The notes under the pieces: generated by a model
The model's database searches: none
What the model was told of the DNA's origin: nothing
The model's input: only the letters and a program-made list of their open reading frames with translations
Shown: positions 1 through 9,285 of the stretch, piece after piece
Layout of the letters: each line of letters starts with the position of its first letter
Position numbering within the stretch: the stretch's first letter is position 1
Made by a program: the position numbers and the translations under genes
DNA from: Candidatus Omnitrophota bacterium
Lineage (GTDB): Bacteria; Hinthialibacterota; Hinthialibacteria; Hinthialibacterales; JAKPRU01
DNA length: 64,000 nt
Direction of reading: 5' to 3'
NCBI GenBank assembly: GCA_029570205.1
Contig: JAKQSI010000045.1
Span: 31,498 to 95,497, forward strand

Positions 1-2
1 CG

Positions 3-320
3 TCGGGATTTGTCAAAAGTGCGGAAACGGACGGAGCGGCAAGCGCCTCCGTTGACAACTATGAACGGGACAGCCGGGAATACGAAAAACCCGCCTGGGC
101 GGCGAAAGCGGATGAATTCCCCCAATACTACCCGGAAACAATCGTCGACGACGATTTGCGGGAACCGGCTGTTGTCGGTTCGGCGATGGCGGAAAGCAGT
201 CCGTTCCGGGGTTCCTCTTCCGGTCGCCACCATCCGGATCATCTAACGGAACGAGAGCGGGATACAAATAAGAAGGACGTGAGCCGTGTGCTGCCTGTGC
301 TTTTCAGCAGTCGAAAATAG
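3..320 (+). CDS. 3' end of an unknown protein (truncated by window edge)
   Basis: Frame 3 is open from the first base to a TAG at 318-320, giving 105 codons with no start in view, so the gene begins upstream. The peptide is hydrophilic and acidic, with short acidic runs (for example ETIVDDDLREP) and no membrane segment. It reads like the tail of a larger soluble or linker-rich protein. I do not recognise a family. The two other long frames over this stretch are arginine/proline-rich and look like shadows. It is followed by about 375 bases without a gene. Confidence 0.45.
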   Translation, partial: SGFVKSAETDGAASASVDNYERDSREYEKPAWAAKADEFPQYYPETIVDDDLREPAVVGSAMAESSPFRGSSSGRHHPDHLTERERDTNKKDVSRVLPVLFSSRK

Positions 321-334
321 ACGTCCATAATCGA

Positions 335-564
335 ATTTCATTGTAGAGACGAAAGTGAAGGAACAGGCTCTTCTTTTTCATGTGTGGAATCAACGACACG
401 CCGGAGGCCGATTGTACTCCGCCGGATCGCCTGGACGCGCGGGACGGGTACGGAATCAACCCTCTGGCACCAGCCTATCCCCAGGGTAGTCGTGCATTCG
501 TTATGCGCGGATCGCACGACGTGCGGTGAGGGAGGTCAAGGATGTTGACCTCCCTTTTTCTTTT
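335..564 (+). ncRNA. candidate structured transcript ending in a terminator
   Basis: No credible coding frame lies between 321 and 695. The stretch carries several pairable segments: GTCGTGC (489-495) with GCACGAC (514-520), and CGGAG with CTCCG around 400-425. It ends at a strong intrinsic terminator (530-564). This could be the 3' UTR of the upstream gene or a separate small RNA. I could not match it to SRP RNA, RNase P RNA, tmRNA or a known riboswitch. The 5' boundary is a guess. Confidence 0.2.
530..564 (+). terminator. intrinsic terminator
   Basis: Perfect 10-bp stem GGGAGGTCAA / TTGACCTCCC with a 5-nt loop (GGATG), followed directly by TTTTTCTTTT. It ends whatever is transcribed from the left before the isomerase gene at 696. 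Confidence 0.85.
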
Positions 565-695
565 GCCTTTTCTTAGCCGTTTCTCGAACTGGGGGACGGG
601 AAGCTTGCGCTTTCGTCCTGATTCGGACATCATGTTTATGAATTCTCGACGCGTATGAGACACATTCGACAACTGTCTTTTGAGGAGATACTTTG

Positions 696-1616
696 ATGAC
701 AAGGCCGACTCGTCCTCTTCTCACCCGACGTTCCTTTGCGCTCCTGACCGCCGTCGCTGCCGCCGATCTGGCCGTATCCCCTGTCCTTGGTGCAGAGATG
801 GCCTCCGATTCACCCCATCGCGATATCAAAAAATCCCTCAAGCTGGGGATGATCGAGGAGGGTAAGACCTTCGAGGATAAACTCACGGTGGCAAAGAACG
901 CAGGATTTCATTGCGTGGAGCCGGGGACGATCTACGACCGCAGCACTGTAGAGGAATTGCGCCGGGCATCCGAGAAAACCGGCATCCTTGTCGATGCTGT
1001 CGTCTGCGACAAGCACTGGAGTCATCCCCTTTCCGATCCTGATCCCGCCAAAGTAGACATCTGTGTCGAGTCGGTGCGCCTGAGCCTGGAAAACGCAAAG
1101 GACCTCGGTGGTGATATGGTCCTCCTCGTTCCCGCCGTGGTCAATGAACAGGTCCTGTACGAACAGGCTTATGAGCGCTCCATGCGGGTCATTCGTGAGG
1201 CGATCGTCCCGATGGCAACGGCCATGAACGTCGTTGTGGGAATCGAGAATGTGTGGAACAATTTCCTTCTCAGTCCGATCGAGTTTCGCAGATATGTAGA
1301 GGAAATCGACAGCCCGTATGTCCGCGCGTGGTTCGATATCGGAAATGTAGTCGCATTCGGATATCCCACCGGATGGATTCGGACTCTGGGACAACTGATA
1401 GCCCGCGTGGATGTAAAGGATTTCAAAGGCGGCCCGATGGTGGGGGGCGAGTTTGTTCCCCTGCGGCAGGGGTCAGTCCACTGGAATGACGTCATGAAGG
1501 CCTTTGATGAAATCGGCTACCAGGGAATCTTCGCCGCCGAGGTACAGGGCGGGAAACAGGATTACCTGATTGAAATGGTTTCGAAACCAATGGATATGAT
1601 AATTGCGGAGAAGTGA
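696..1616 (+). CDS. Tat-exported sugar phosphate isomerase/epimerase-like protein (TIM barrel)
   Basis: The protein has a twin-arginine signal (LTRRSFALLTAVAAA) followed by an AP-endonuclease-2/xylose-isomerase-like barrel. Typical elements are the motif HCVEPGTIY, an Asn/Glu-rich strand (VVVGIENVWNNF), WFDIGN near the metal site and an RVDVKDFKGG strand. These are the usual metal-binding positions of hydroxypyruvate isomerase/xylose isomerase-like enzymes. The ATG at 696 is preferred over the in-frame TTG at 693, with GAGGAG a few bases upstream. Length (306 aa) fits the family. The next gene starts 7 nt after the stop, so the two are probably co-transcribed. The substrate cannot be deduced. 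Confidence 0.85.
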   Translation: MTRPTRPLLTRRSFALLTAVAAADLAVSPVLGAEMASDSPHRDIKKSLKLGMIEEGKTFEDKLTVAKNAGFHCVEPGTIYDRSTVEELRRASEKTGILVDAVVCDKHWSHPLSDPDPAKVDICVESVRLSLENAKDLGGDMVLLVPAVVNEQVLYEQAYERSMRVIREAIVPMATAMNVVVGIENVWNNFLLSPIEFRRYVEEIDSPYVRAWFDIGNVVAFGYPTGWIRTLGQLIARVDVKDFKGGPMVGGEFVPLRQGSVHWNDVMKAFDEIGYQGIFAAEVQGGKQDYLIEMVSKPMDMIIAEK

Positions 1617-1623
1617 ACATACA

Positions 1624-4497
1624 ATGGACTCTCCACACATTCATGTTATCGCGTGCGCTGTGTTGGCGGCTGATTTGAAAGCAGCGGCCGGTGAATTGGG
1701 ATTAACTATTTCTACGCAATTTCTGCCCGGTGGACTCCATGAGACGCCCCAGGAACTGCGCAGGCGCCTCCAGGCGGCAATTGACGAGGTCTCGTCCGAC
1801 AAGGGTATACAGCGAATCGCAATCGGCTATGGAGTCTGCGGAATGGGAACTTGCGGGCTTCACGCGCGAGACATTCCCCTGGCCATTCCAAAGGTTCATG
1901 ACTGCATCGCGTTGTTTCTCGGCTCCGATCATGCTTATCGGGAACAGTTCCGAAAATGTCCGGGTACTTACTACATCTCCGCCGGGTGGGTGGACGAAAA
2001 GGTACTCCCCGACTCCATGAAACAGACGGATCCTCTCCAATGCGGACCTCGGATTCTCCATCTCGACGAGATCGTTGAGAAATACGGGGCGGAAAACGCT
2101 GACGCGATCCGTCATTTTCTGAATAGCTGGCAACGCAATTACCGGCGCGCCGCGTTCATCGAAACAGGCGTCGGAGGCCACAGGCGAAAATATGCGGAAA
2201 TCGCCCGGAACATGGCCCGCGAATTCGGCTGGACATACGAAGAGCTTGTCGGGACTCACCGTCTCCTGAACCGATTGCTTCTAGATGAGACTTCTAATGA
2301 TGAGGTGTTAATTGTTCCTCCCCATCACGAAACCGTCTATAACGGAGTAATGGAAACACTCCAGGCCGTCTCCCCGGTCGGGACCGGCCTGGCTCTTCCC
2401 GAATGCCTGCTCTCCCTTTCCGCCTCTGCCGAAAAAGAGCAAAGAGCCGAGGCGTCATCGGCAATCACTCTGGGGCTGGGGATTGACGCGGGCGGAACAT
2501 ACACGGACGCGGTGATCTACAGTTTTGAATCGAATCAAGTACTCGAGAAAGCGAAGGCACCGACCGCCAAATGGGACTTCACTGTCGGTATTCGGGAAGC
2601 GCTTTCCAAATTGAATGCGACGCGATTGCCTCAAGTCAATCTTGTCTCGCTTTCCACAACATTGGCAACAAACGCAATTGTAGAAGGCCGCGGACAAAAG
2701 GTTGGTTTGCTGATTATGCCGCCTTATGGTCTGTTCGATCCATCAGATATTCCCCATCGGCCGATCAGCATTATCGACGGCCGAATGGATTTTGACGGTA
2801 CAGAAATCTCGCCGGTTAATCCCGATCAAGTGCGCGAAGTTATCCGACGAATGATTGAGCAGGACCATGTCCGCGCGTTTGCTGTAGCCGGATTTGCCGC
2901 CGATTCCAACCCTGCACATGAGTTGCTAGTGAAAAGTATCATCCGAGAAGAAACCGGAATGAGCGTGACATGCGGCAATGACGTGTCCGATCTGATGAAC
3001 TATCGAGTTCGTGCGCAGACGGCTGCGTTAAACGCCCGAATTATTCCACTTTTGGAGGCTCTCATCGATCAGGTACAGATCGCATTACGATATTATTCCA
3101 TTTCTGCTCCCATGATGGTGGTGCGGAGTGACGGCTCGCTGATGAGCGCCCGAGCGGCCAGACAGCGGCCTATCGATACTGTTCTCTCCGGACCTGCCGC
3201 AAGCGTAGCGGGCGCCCGATTCCTGTCTCGACTCGATCGCGCAACTGTGGTAGACATCGGCGGAACAACCACCGACATAGCGATCATTCGGAACGGAATT
3301 GTTGAGACATCGAAGAAAGGCGCCACCATCGGAGGCTGGCGAACCCATGTCAAGGCACTTGATATGCGCACATTCGGACTGGGCGGTGACAGCCTCATCG
3401 GCTACCACAGACAACACATTCAAATCGGCCCGCGCCGCGTCACCCCCATTTGCCGGCTCGGCGAACAGGATACAAATAAAGCACTCGAATGGATCGAACA
3501 GCATCTTGACTCGTTTGACCGATCCACAGATCGCCTGGGTATCCTTGCCCTGAACGCTCACAAGCCCGATTTTCAATTAACCGAAGTGGAGATGCGGATA
3601 TTCGACATCCTCTCCGAACGTCCATACTCCATTCAGGAACTTTCTTCCCGCCTTACCGGAGACCTGTTCCGACCTGTTCCTCTCGAACGGCTGCAAGAAC
3701 GGTATGCAATTCAGCGATGCGGGCTTACTCCCACCGATCTCTTGCACATCGACGAGAAGATGCATCTGTGGAACCGCTCCGCGGCTGTTCGCTTTTGTGA
3801 AATACACTGCCGTCTGGCGCAAATCGATCTACGGGATTTTGTCCATTCGGTTCTCGAACAATTTATCAACAAACTGACAATGGAGATTCTTAAACGGGAG
3901 ATGGCCGGGACGTGCGATGCAGAAGATATGGACAAATCCCTGTCAGCCGCTGCCTTGTTGCAAAACATGATGCGTGGCGGAGATTCCGACTACCAAGTGC
4001 GTATACGGCTGAAACATCCGCTGATCGGTATCGGTGCACCGGTACACCATTTCCTCCCGCAAGTTGCGCGCCTCCTCGAAACCGAGGCCATTATTCCGCC
4101 CGACGCGGACGTAGCCAATGCAATCGGCGCCATCACTAGTTTCGTATTAGTCCAGAAACACGTACGTATTTCCCCGACGCCGAACGGGACATACAATCTT
4201 TATGGATTAGTCGATTCTCCCGTATTCAGTGATTTTGAAGAAGCACAAGCTTACGCCGTACGTTCTTTGAGGGATGTGATTCTCCGAAGCGCAGGCGAGG
4301 CAGGAACAAGTGAATCCCGAATCGAGGTCACCGCACAAGATCAGGTTGCCCCGCTTGCCGACGGAGGACAGCAATTCCTCGGTCGAACGATTACAGCACG
4401 CCTGACAGGCCGGCCGGATCTCGTGAGACTTCTCTCGGATACATGCGATGAATCACCGTTACTCCCAGCGGTTGCCGATGCTCCGCTGCGGCGCTGA
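1624..4497 (+). CDS. DUF1638 domain fused to hydantoinase/oxoprolinase A-like ATPase
   Basis: A 957-residue two-part protein. Residues ~5-190 match DUF1638, a cysteine-containing domain (GYGVCGMGTCGLH) mostly seen beside corrinoid/methylamine methyltransferase genes. Residues ~283-840 are a HyuA-type hydantoinase/5-oxoprolinase module with two actin-like phosphate-binding motifs (LGIDAGGTYTDAVIY near 285, VVDIGGTTTDIAII near 543) and the C-terminal GIGAPV and ADVANAIGAI motifs. HyuA-fold proteins hydrolyse ATP to open cyclic amides, or act like corrinoid-protein reactivators. The ATG at 1624 has GGAGAAG upstream; a TTG at 1603 would overlap the previous gene. The 3' end overlaps the convergent Nudix gene by 39 nt. 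No methyltransferase or corrinoid protein is nearby, so the substrate is open. Confidence 0.85.
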   Translation: MDSPHIHVIACAVLAADLKAAAGELGLTISTQFLPGGLHETPQELRRRLQAAIDEVSSDKGIQRIAIGYGVCGMGTCGLHARDIPLAIPKVHDCIALFLGSDHAYREQFRKCPGTYYISAGWVDEKVLPDSMKQTDPLQCGPRILHLDEIVEKYGAENADAIRHFLNSWQRNYRRAAFIETGVGGHRRKYAEIARNMAREFGWTYEELVGTHRLLNRLLLDETSNDEVLIVPPHHETVYNGVMETLQAVSPVGTGLALPECLLSLSASAEKEQRAEASSAITLGLGIDAGGTYTDAVIYSFESNQVLEKAKAPTAKWDFTVGIREALSKLNATRLPQVNLVSLSTTLATNAIVEGRGQKVGLLIMPPYGLFDPSDIPHRPISIIDGRMDFDGTEISPVNPDQVREVIRRMIEQDHVRAFAVAGFAADSNPAHELLVKSIIREETGMSVTCGNDVSDLMNYRVRAQTAALNARIIPLLEALIDQVQIALRYYSISAPMMVVRSDGSLMSARAARQRPIDTVLSGPAASVAGARFLSRLDRATVVDIGGTTTDIAIIRNGIVETSKKGATIGGWRTHVKALDMRTFGLGGDSLIGYHRQHIQIGPRRVTPICRLGEQDTNKALEWIEQHLDSFDRSTDRLGILALNAHKPDFQLTEVEMRIFDILSERPYSIQELSSRLTGDLFRPVPLERLQERYAIQRCGLTPTDLLHIDEKMHLWNRSAAVRFCEIHCRLAQIDLRDFVHSVLEQFINKLTMEILKREMAGTCDAEDMDKSLSAAALLQNMMRGGDSDYQVRIRLKHPLIGIGAPVHHFLPQVARLLETEAIIPPDADVANAIGAITSFVLVQKHVRISPTPNGTYNLYGLVDSPVFSDFEEAQAYAVRSLRDVILRSAGEAGTSESRIEVTAQDQVAPLADGGQQFLGRTITARLTGRPDLVRLLSDTCDESPLLPAVADAPLRR

Positions 4498-4908
4498 ACC
4501 CGTTTCTATCGCGACTATCAGCTCGCGTGTGACCGCAGGATAGATTGTCAGGCGCGGCAAGTCTGCCGGGGCAATCCACTGAGCATCCCGCAGCACCCTG
4601 TCCTGTGTAACATGCAGACTGCCCGATACAATCCGCCCCCAGTAATACAGATTTATCACATGCCGATGCAAATCCGGAGGAATGGATTCCGAAACCATGA
4701 ACAAATCCTCAACGTCTACTTCGTATCCCGTTTCCTCCATTAACTCCCGGCTGGCTGCCGCTTTCAGAGTCTCCCCATATTTCACTCCACCTCCCGGCAA
4801 AAGCCAATACTTGCGCCCATACTTTTCATGCTGTACCAACAGTATTTTGCCTCCGTCGACAATCGCCACGGCAACACGAATTCTGATTCCCTGTTCTTCG
4901 TTTTCCAT
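4459..4908 (-). CDS. Nudix hydrolase
   Basis: A 149-residue single-domain protein with a complete Nudix box (GGGVKYGETLKAAASREL followed by MEETGY). It therefore has the Glu residues that bind Mg/Mn for hydrolysis of a nucleoside diphosphate linked to another moiety. GGAG precedes the ATG at 4908. The gene converges on and overlaps the 3' end of the DUF1638-HyuA gene. It lies downstream of the serine hydrolase on the same strand with a 78-nt gap. Substrate unknown. Confidence 0.93.
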   Translation of the reverse strand: MENEEQGIRIRVAVAIVDGGKILLVQHEKYGRKYWLLPGGGVKYGETLKAAASRELMEETGYEVDVEDLFMVSESIPPDLHRHVINLYYWGRIVSGSLHVTQDRVLRDAQWIAPADLPRLTIYPAVTRELIVAIETGSAPQRSIGNRWE

Positions 4909-4986
4909 CCTCTGAACTCCGTCTTGAACTGACCTTACGGTTTCTCTACTCCAACATCCGGATCCAATGCAGAATTGAATCTTAAT

Positions 4987-6294
4987 CTACTCCCCCTGCG
5001 CTTGTCTTCCCATCGCGTTCCATATTGACGAATAGAAGGCTTTCCGTATCCTTTCCCGGTTACACATATCTCGCCTCGGATGAATCGCATTCGTGAGGAG
5101 GATTGCAATAACATTATGTTCCGGATCAACCCAAATACTTGTTCCAGTAAATCCTGTATGTCCAAATGCGCGCTGTGACGGAAGCCCGCCATGAGCCGTT
5201 ACCGCAACCGTCGGCCCCATAGACCACCAACCGATCAACTGTCCTTTGCCCTGAAGGAATGCCGATCCCCTTTCAATGGCTTCGGTAGATATTTGTGATG
5301 TGAGCATTTCCCCGACCGTCTCCGTTTGAAGAATCCGCACATCTCCATATCCGCCCCCATTGAGCAACATTTGACAGAATATGGCAAGATCCTCCGCTGT
5401 AGAGAATAAACCGGCGTGTCCCGCAATTCCCCCGAGACAGTATGCGTTTTCATCATGTACTTCCCCCATCATCAATCGGCCCAACCGTTCGGAATATTCC
5501 GTCGCGGCACAACGACTTCGCAGTGTTCTCCCGGGACGAAAACATGTATCATTCATCCCCAGTGGCCTGAAGATCTTTTCCTCCGCAAACCGATCCAGTC
5601 TTGTTTTCGATACCTTCTCAACGATCTCTCCCAGGACAATAAAGCCGATATCGCTGTAGACACGCTGATAACCGGGAGGCGCATCCAACTCTTGCTCGCA
5701 GATCAGCCGAAGCACCTCATCCTTGTCTTCCGCCATCTCATAGTACGCGGAAGGTGACGCAAGTCCGGACGTATGTGTCAGCAAGTGCCTTACCGTCACG
5801 GTGTCCTTGCCCGCCTGACCGAACTCCGGCCAATACCTGCACGCGGGCGAATCCAGGTCGATCAATTCCCGTTCCTTCAGGATCAAGATACATGTAGTCG
5901 TCACAATCACTTTCGTGAGTGAAGCCAAATCGAATACGGTCGAGGTTCTCATTCGAATCTTCTTCTTTGAGAAGTCGTCTATTGTATGCCCTGGCCCTTT
6001 CGGGCGACTATACAGCTGCGCATACCCAAACGCCCTGCGCCGAATGATTTTCCCATCCTTCGCAATCAGGACAACTGCACCAGGCGCGGCCTTCTCTTCA
6101 ATAGCCTTCTGTATCTCTGCATAACCTTTATTCAACTCCTCGAAATCCATGCCTGCATCCCATGGATTTGCCCTTGAAAGAATCGGAAATCGATCCGGTC
6201 TCCGGGCCATTGACGGCAGGTTCAGCAACAAACATAGGCATAACAAGTTTACGGCGCGGAACACCGATACGTTTGCTGATGACAGGTTACTCAT
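4987..6294 (-). CDS. exported serine hydrolase, beta-lactamase/D-Ala-D-Ala carboxypeptidase fold
   Basis: About 435 residues. The N-terminus has a hydrophobic signal-like segment (AVNLLCLCLLLNLPSMA). Motifs are those of PF00144 (class C beta-lactamase/esterase/carboxypeptidase-related): SxxK as SLTK near residue 126, a YSD triad near 215, and HTG in the C-terminal part (FGHTGFTGTSIWVDPEHN). It could be an esterase, peptidase or cell-wall hydrolase; motifs alone do not show beta-lactam resistance. The ATG at 6294 follows a GTG at 6300, and either works. The start sits only a few bases after the stop of the PEP-binding gene, so they are co-transcribed. Confidence 0.88.
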   Translation of the reverse strand: MSNLSSANVSVFRAVNLLCLCLLLNLPSMARRPDRFPILSRANPWDAGMDFEELNKGYAEIQKAIEEKAAPGAVVLIAKDGKIIRRRAFGYAQLYSRPKGPGHTIDDFSKKKIRMRTSTVFDLASLTKVIVTTTCILILKERELIDLDSPACRYWPEFGQAGKDTVTVRHLLTHTSGLASPSAYYEMAEDKDEVLRLICEQELDAPPGYQRVYSDIGFIVLGEIVEKVSKTRLDRFAEEKIFRPLGMNDTCFRPGRTLRSRCAATEYSERLGRLMMGEVHDENAYCLGGIAGHAGLFSTAEDLAIFCQMLLNGGGYGDVRILQTETVGEMLTSQISTEAIERGSAFLQGKGQLIGWWSMGPTVAVTAHGGLPSQRAFGHTGFTGTSIWVDPEHNVIAILLTNAIHPRRDMCNRERIRKAFYSSIWNAMGRQAQGE

Positions 6295-6303
6295 TCTCAC
6301 GCC

Positions 6304-9240
6304 TCAGTACACGTACCATTCTCGAATATCGACAGGCGGCAGATGGTCCGTGATTTCTTTTTGGAATGCTTCAATTTTGATATAGCGGAGCGGTTGCAGG
6401 TTGCAATCCAACGTATACACTTCGCGATCATAATCCGTTTCTCCCGTCAATACCGCAAGCCCGTATGTTTCGCCGACGGGGGGATCGAACAACACCCAGA
6501 ATGTTTCGTTCCAATTGTGGTGATCCGCTGCGTAAACAAGATTCCAGTAATTGCCCTGTTCTACATAGCCTTCTTCGATGTCGACCTGCGCGTAGACTAG
6601 ATTGGCAGGTCCCGTGCCGGCCATAGCCGGTTGCCAGCGTTCGTACAGATGGACCGACTGGCCGTTCTCCAATGCAAGGTCTATCCGATGAAGAGGCAGG
6701 CCGGCATAAGTCTCCGATGCATATCGGAGGAAATCAATCCGTACGCCGACCTGAATCCGGGCAAGCATATAAAGGTCCCGTGAAAGAAACGGCTCATCAA
6801 AAATAATCATCGCAGGACTCGGCCCACCGTCCATGAGATTTGTAGAAAGATAGTCGATAAATAGAGAAAGAGTCTGCCCATTGAAATCGAATTCCTGATC
6901 GAAGCGAAACTCGACTCGATTTACCGGATTTCCGACTTCCTTGACAGTCAGTTTTCCGGGAGACAACGGCTGGAGAACGGTCCGCGCCGGACCGAACTCA
7001 AAACGGTCGATCAGATCAAATGAATAGATGCCGGACTCCAGCGCCATCGCGTGATCCCCGGGCACGAGGTCAATGGCCGATAGATATTCATACTCTTGCT
7101 CCAGGCTTCGGCCTTCTTGAAACACTCCCACTACTCGCGTATTCTGCGGAATTCGCAAAACACATCTTTCCTCTTGCGGCGGCACAGCAGAGGTCATCAG
7201 CGTCGGGCGAACCTGTTTGATTACCAGCTTCCCCATGTCGTATTTGAATTCAATATCCAGACAGACTTGATCCCGCCGATACTCGCCGAGTTCAACCGGC
7301 ATGTTCTGCTCGATGTCCCAGAGGACTCCTCCGATTTCGCGCAACTGATCCTCCGAAAGAACCCATTCTCCCTGCGGAAGCAAGGAGGAGGTGCGCACAC
7401 GGAGAATTTCCGAAACCTGGCCGTCTGTAAACGTAAGCAGATCCTTTTCCGGAACAATTCCCATCTCGGGCAAAACCACACTATAATCGCCCGCTTGCAC
7501 ATTGATGACGAAATAGTTTTTCTTTCCCGAGACTGGATCACCCGTAAACGCGACGCCATTACAGTCCTCCCGGGGAAATGCTTTCGTCACAAGGATTCCC
7601 ATCCGAACCTTGCGGTGATCAATCTGATAGTACTCCCTTTCTTCGAATGCCTTCGGATTCCACAGGCTTGCCCAGACAAGTTTCAGGCCGCGTTCAATCG
7701 TTCTCTCATCATCCTGGTCCGGTTGACAACGGCAAGGCCCTGTTTCATCCCCGTCCAGTGTGTCCTCGGCGCATACCGAGGTAGAGTCATACAGGCCCGC
7801 ACCGTTAAACTCAATATCGTCCTCGGAATTGGATGAGGATCGAAACCGGACCATTACATCCGTTGACCCGTATACCTCCTCTATTTTTGCAACGATTCCA
7901 GAGATAAGCACCGGGTCAATAACGCCCGTCAGGCGGATGACATCCTGGAAATGTTCCAGCTTCTGTCGCCGATATGCCGTATCGGTTTGAAAAGGAGAAT
8001 CCTCCAGAAGTAAATTCAAATAGTCCTGAAATGTGATCCGGCGGAACGGGTCTTCGGGGTCTCGTATGGTATTGGAATTCATGAATTCCATGTAGTAATG
8101 AAATGGAATCGCGAATCCGTCTACCTGGTATGCCTTGTCCAGGAAAGAATAGAGTCTCGCCAGTCCCGTCGCTTTTCCACCGAATCGTCGGATCAAAGGC
8201 TCCTCCTTCCAAACGCGGGCCAATTGCGGAAGACTTACCAGTTCCGAATATACATCATCGGGTTCCGGAAGCGGGGACAACACGGGCCGATGGGCGGTCC
8301 ACCATGCCTCCGCGTCCGCAAGTTCAACCGGTACGACCACTTCATACCTGTCGGTTTCCAGAATTAACTTAACGAGTTGACCGCTATAGGGTGCAAATAT
8401 CTCTGTCGCGTTTCTCACATAGCCGTTCGGGGTACCCCGACGCAGGGACCGGACATTAACATGCGACAGTTCGCCCTGTTGTGTTCCGGTAATAACACCC
8501 GCCACAACTGTCCCGATATCGGTCGGCGCAGTATCGACTACCACAATATCCTGCCAACCGATCAGACCGTGCTCTTCCGCCTCTTGGAGCTCGCTCAATG
8601 TGTATAGGCGGACGCGACCGTAATTGGTTGCAGGGGAATAGGCCTCATAGTCGGGTGTGACAATACCGTCGGGAAGATAAATTGGGAATCCGGGCTCTTC
8701 CCACTCCCGCGCCGTTTCTATGGCGACCGTTGTCTTCGGCGCGTAAGCAAAAGGGCGCAGGGTAATCGTCTGCGATAACAGTTGGTAGACATAAAGGACC
8801 TCCACAGGAAGAGGCGGTTCGGACAGAGCCGAGTAAATATCGAATCCATAGAGAATCCCGCCTTGAGAATCCTGGAAACGGGAAATAGATCCCGCATAGT
8901 ACCGACGAGAGGATCGCCGATAGACCAGGTCCAGGTATTCCGGTTCGGTCAATCCGGCGAAACGTTCCGGGAATTCTACTGCAAGAAACTCCTGGTGCAG
9001 CGGGTAGCGATTCACGTTCTGATAGACGGTGTGCAGTAACGCAGGATCGCTCGTCGCGGGGGCGGTAAACTTCCCTGTTCGAAGCAGGTCGGGGCGGCTG
9101 CGGTCCGTCACAGTTATCCTGTCGAAGTCCGTCTCGCTGTCGATCCTCGCCAGCCAGGCAGGTTCTTGTCCCCAGGCAAACAAAGCTATCCGGCACAGAA
9201 ACGTCGCGCAATAGACCACAACTTTAATTTTCCCATTCAC
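6304..9240 (-). CDS. exported protein with phosphohistidine-like and PEP/pyruvate-dikinase ATP-binding domains
   Basis: A 978-residue protein with an N-terminal hydrophobic signal (VVVYCATFLCRIALFAWG). Around residues 225-310 lies a segment like the swivelling phosphohistidine domain (GVITGTQQGELSHVNVRSL, candidate His260). Residues ~345-680 match the PPDK/PEP-synthase nucleotide-binding domain: FGGKATGLARL, the signature VRFRSSSNSEDDIEFNGAG, and the closing LVIKQVRPTL. This order (His domain before ATP domain) is that of glucan water dikinase rather than PEP synthase. The last ~290 residues look beta-rich and are unrecognised. The start is GTG with GAGG upstream. Genes on both sides are exported or membrane proteins. 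An ATP-dependent dikinase outside the cytoplasm would be odd, so the domain may be non-catalytic there. Confidence 0.75.
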   Translation of the reverse strand: MNGKIKVVVYCATFLCRIALFAWGQEPAWLARIDSETDFDRITVTDRSRPDLLRTGKFTAPATSDPALLHTVYQNVNRYPLHQEFLAVEFPERFAGLTEPEYLDLVYRRSSRRYYAGSISRFQDSQGGILYGFDIYSALSEPPLPVEVLYVYQLLSQTITLRPFAYAPKTTVAIETAREWEEPGFPIYLPDGIVTPDYEAYSPATNYGRVRLYTLSELQEAEEHGLIGWQDIVVVDTAPTDIGTVVAGVITGTQQGELSHVNVRSLRRGTPNGYVRNATEIFAPYSGQLVKLILETDRYEVVVPVELADAEAWWTAHRPVLSPLPEPDDVYSELVSLPQLARVWKEEPLIRRFGGKATGLARLYSFLDKAYQVDGFAIPFHYYMEFMNSNTIRDPEDPFRRITFQDYLNLLLEDSPFQTDTAYRRQKLEHFQDVIRLTGVIDPVLISGIVAKIEEVYGSTDVMVRFRSSSNSEDDIEFNGAGLYDSTSVCAEDTLDGDETGPCRCQPDQDDERTIERGLKLVWASLWNPKAFEEREYYQIDHRKVRMGILVTKAFPREDCNGVAFTGDPVSGKKNYFVINVQAGDYSVVLPEMGIVPEKDLLTFTDGQVSEILRVRTSSLLPQGEWVLSEDQLREIGGVLWDIEQNMPVELGEYRRDQVCLDIEFKYDMGKLVIKQVRPTLMTSAVPPQEERCVLRIPQNTRVVGVFQEGRSLEQEYEYLSAIDLVPGDHAMALESGIYSFDLIDRFEFGPARTVLQPLSPGKLTVKEVGNPVNRVEFRFDQEFDFNGQTLSLFIDYLSTNLMDGGPSPAMIIFDEPFLSRDLYMLARIQVGVRIDFLRYASETYAGLPLHRIDLALENGQSVHLYERWQPAMAGTGPANLVYAQVDIEEGYVEQGNYWNLVYAADHHNWNETFWVLFDPPVGETYGLAVLTGETDYDREVYTLDCNLQPLRYIKIEAFQKEITDHLPPVDIREWYVY

Positions 9241-9285
9241 CTTGTCGAGAACCTCAATGCTCCACAGATTATTCTCTACGTTACT

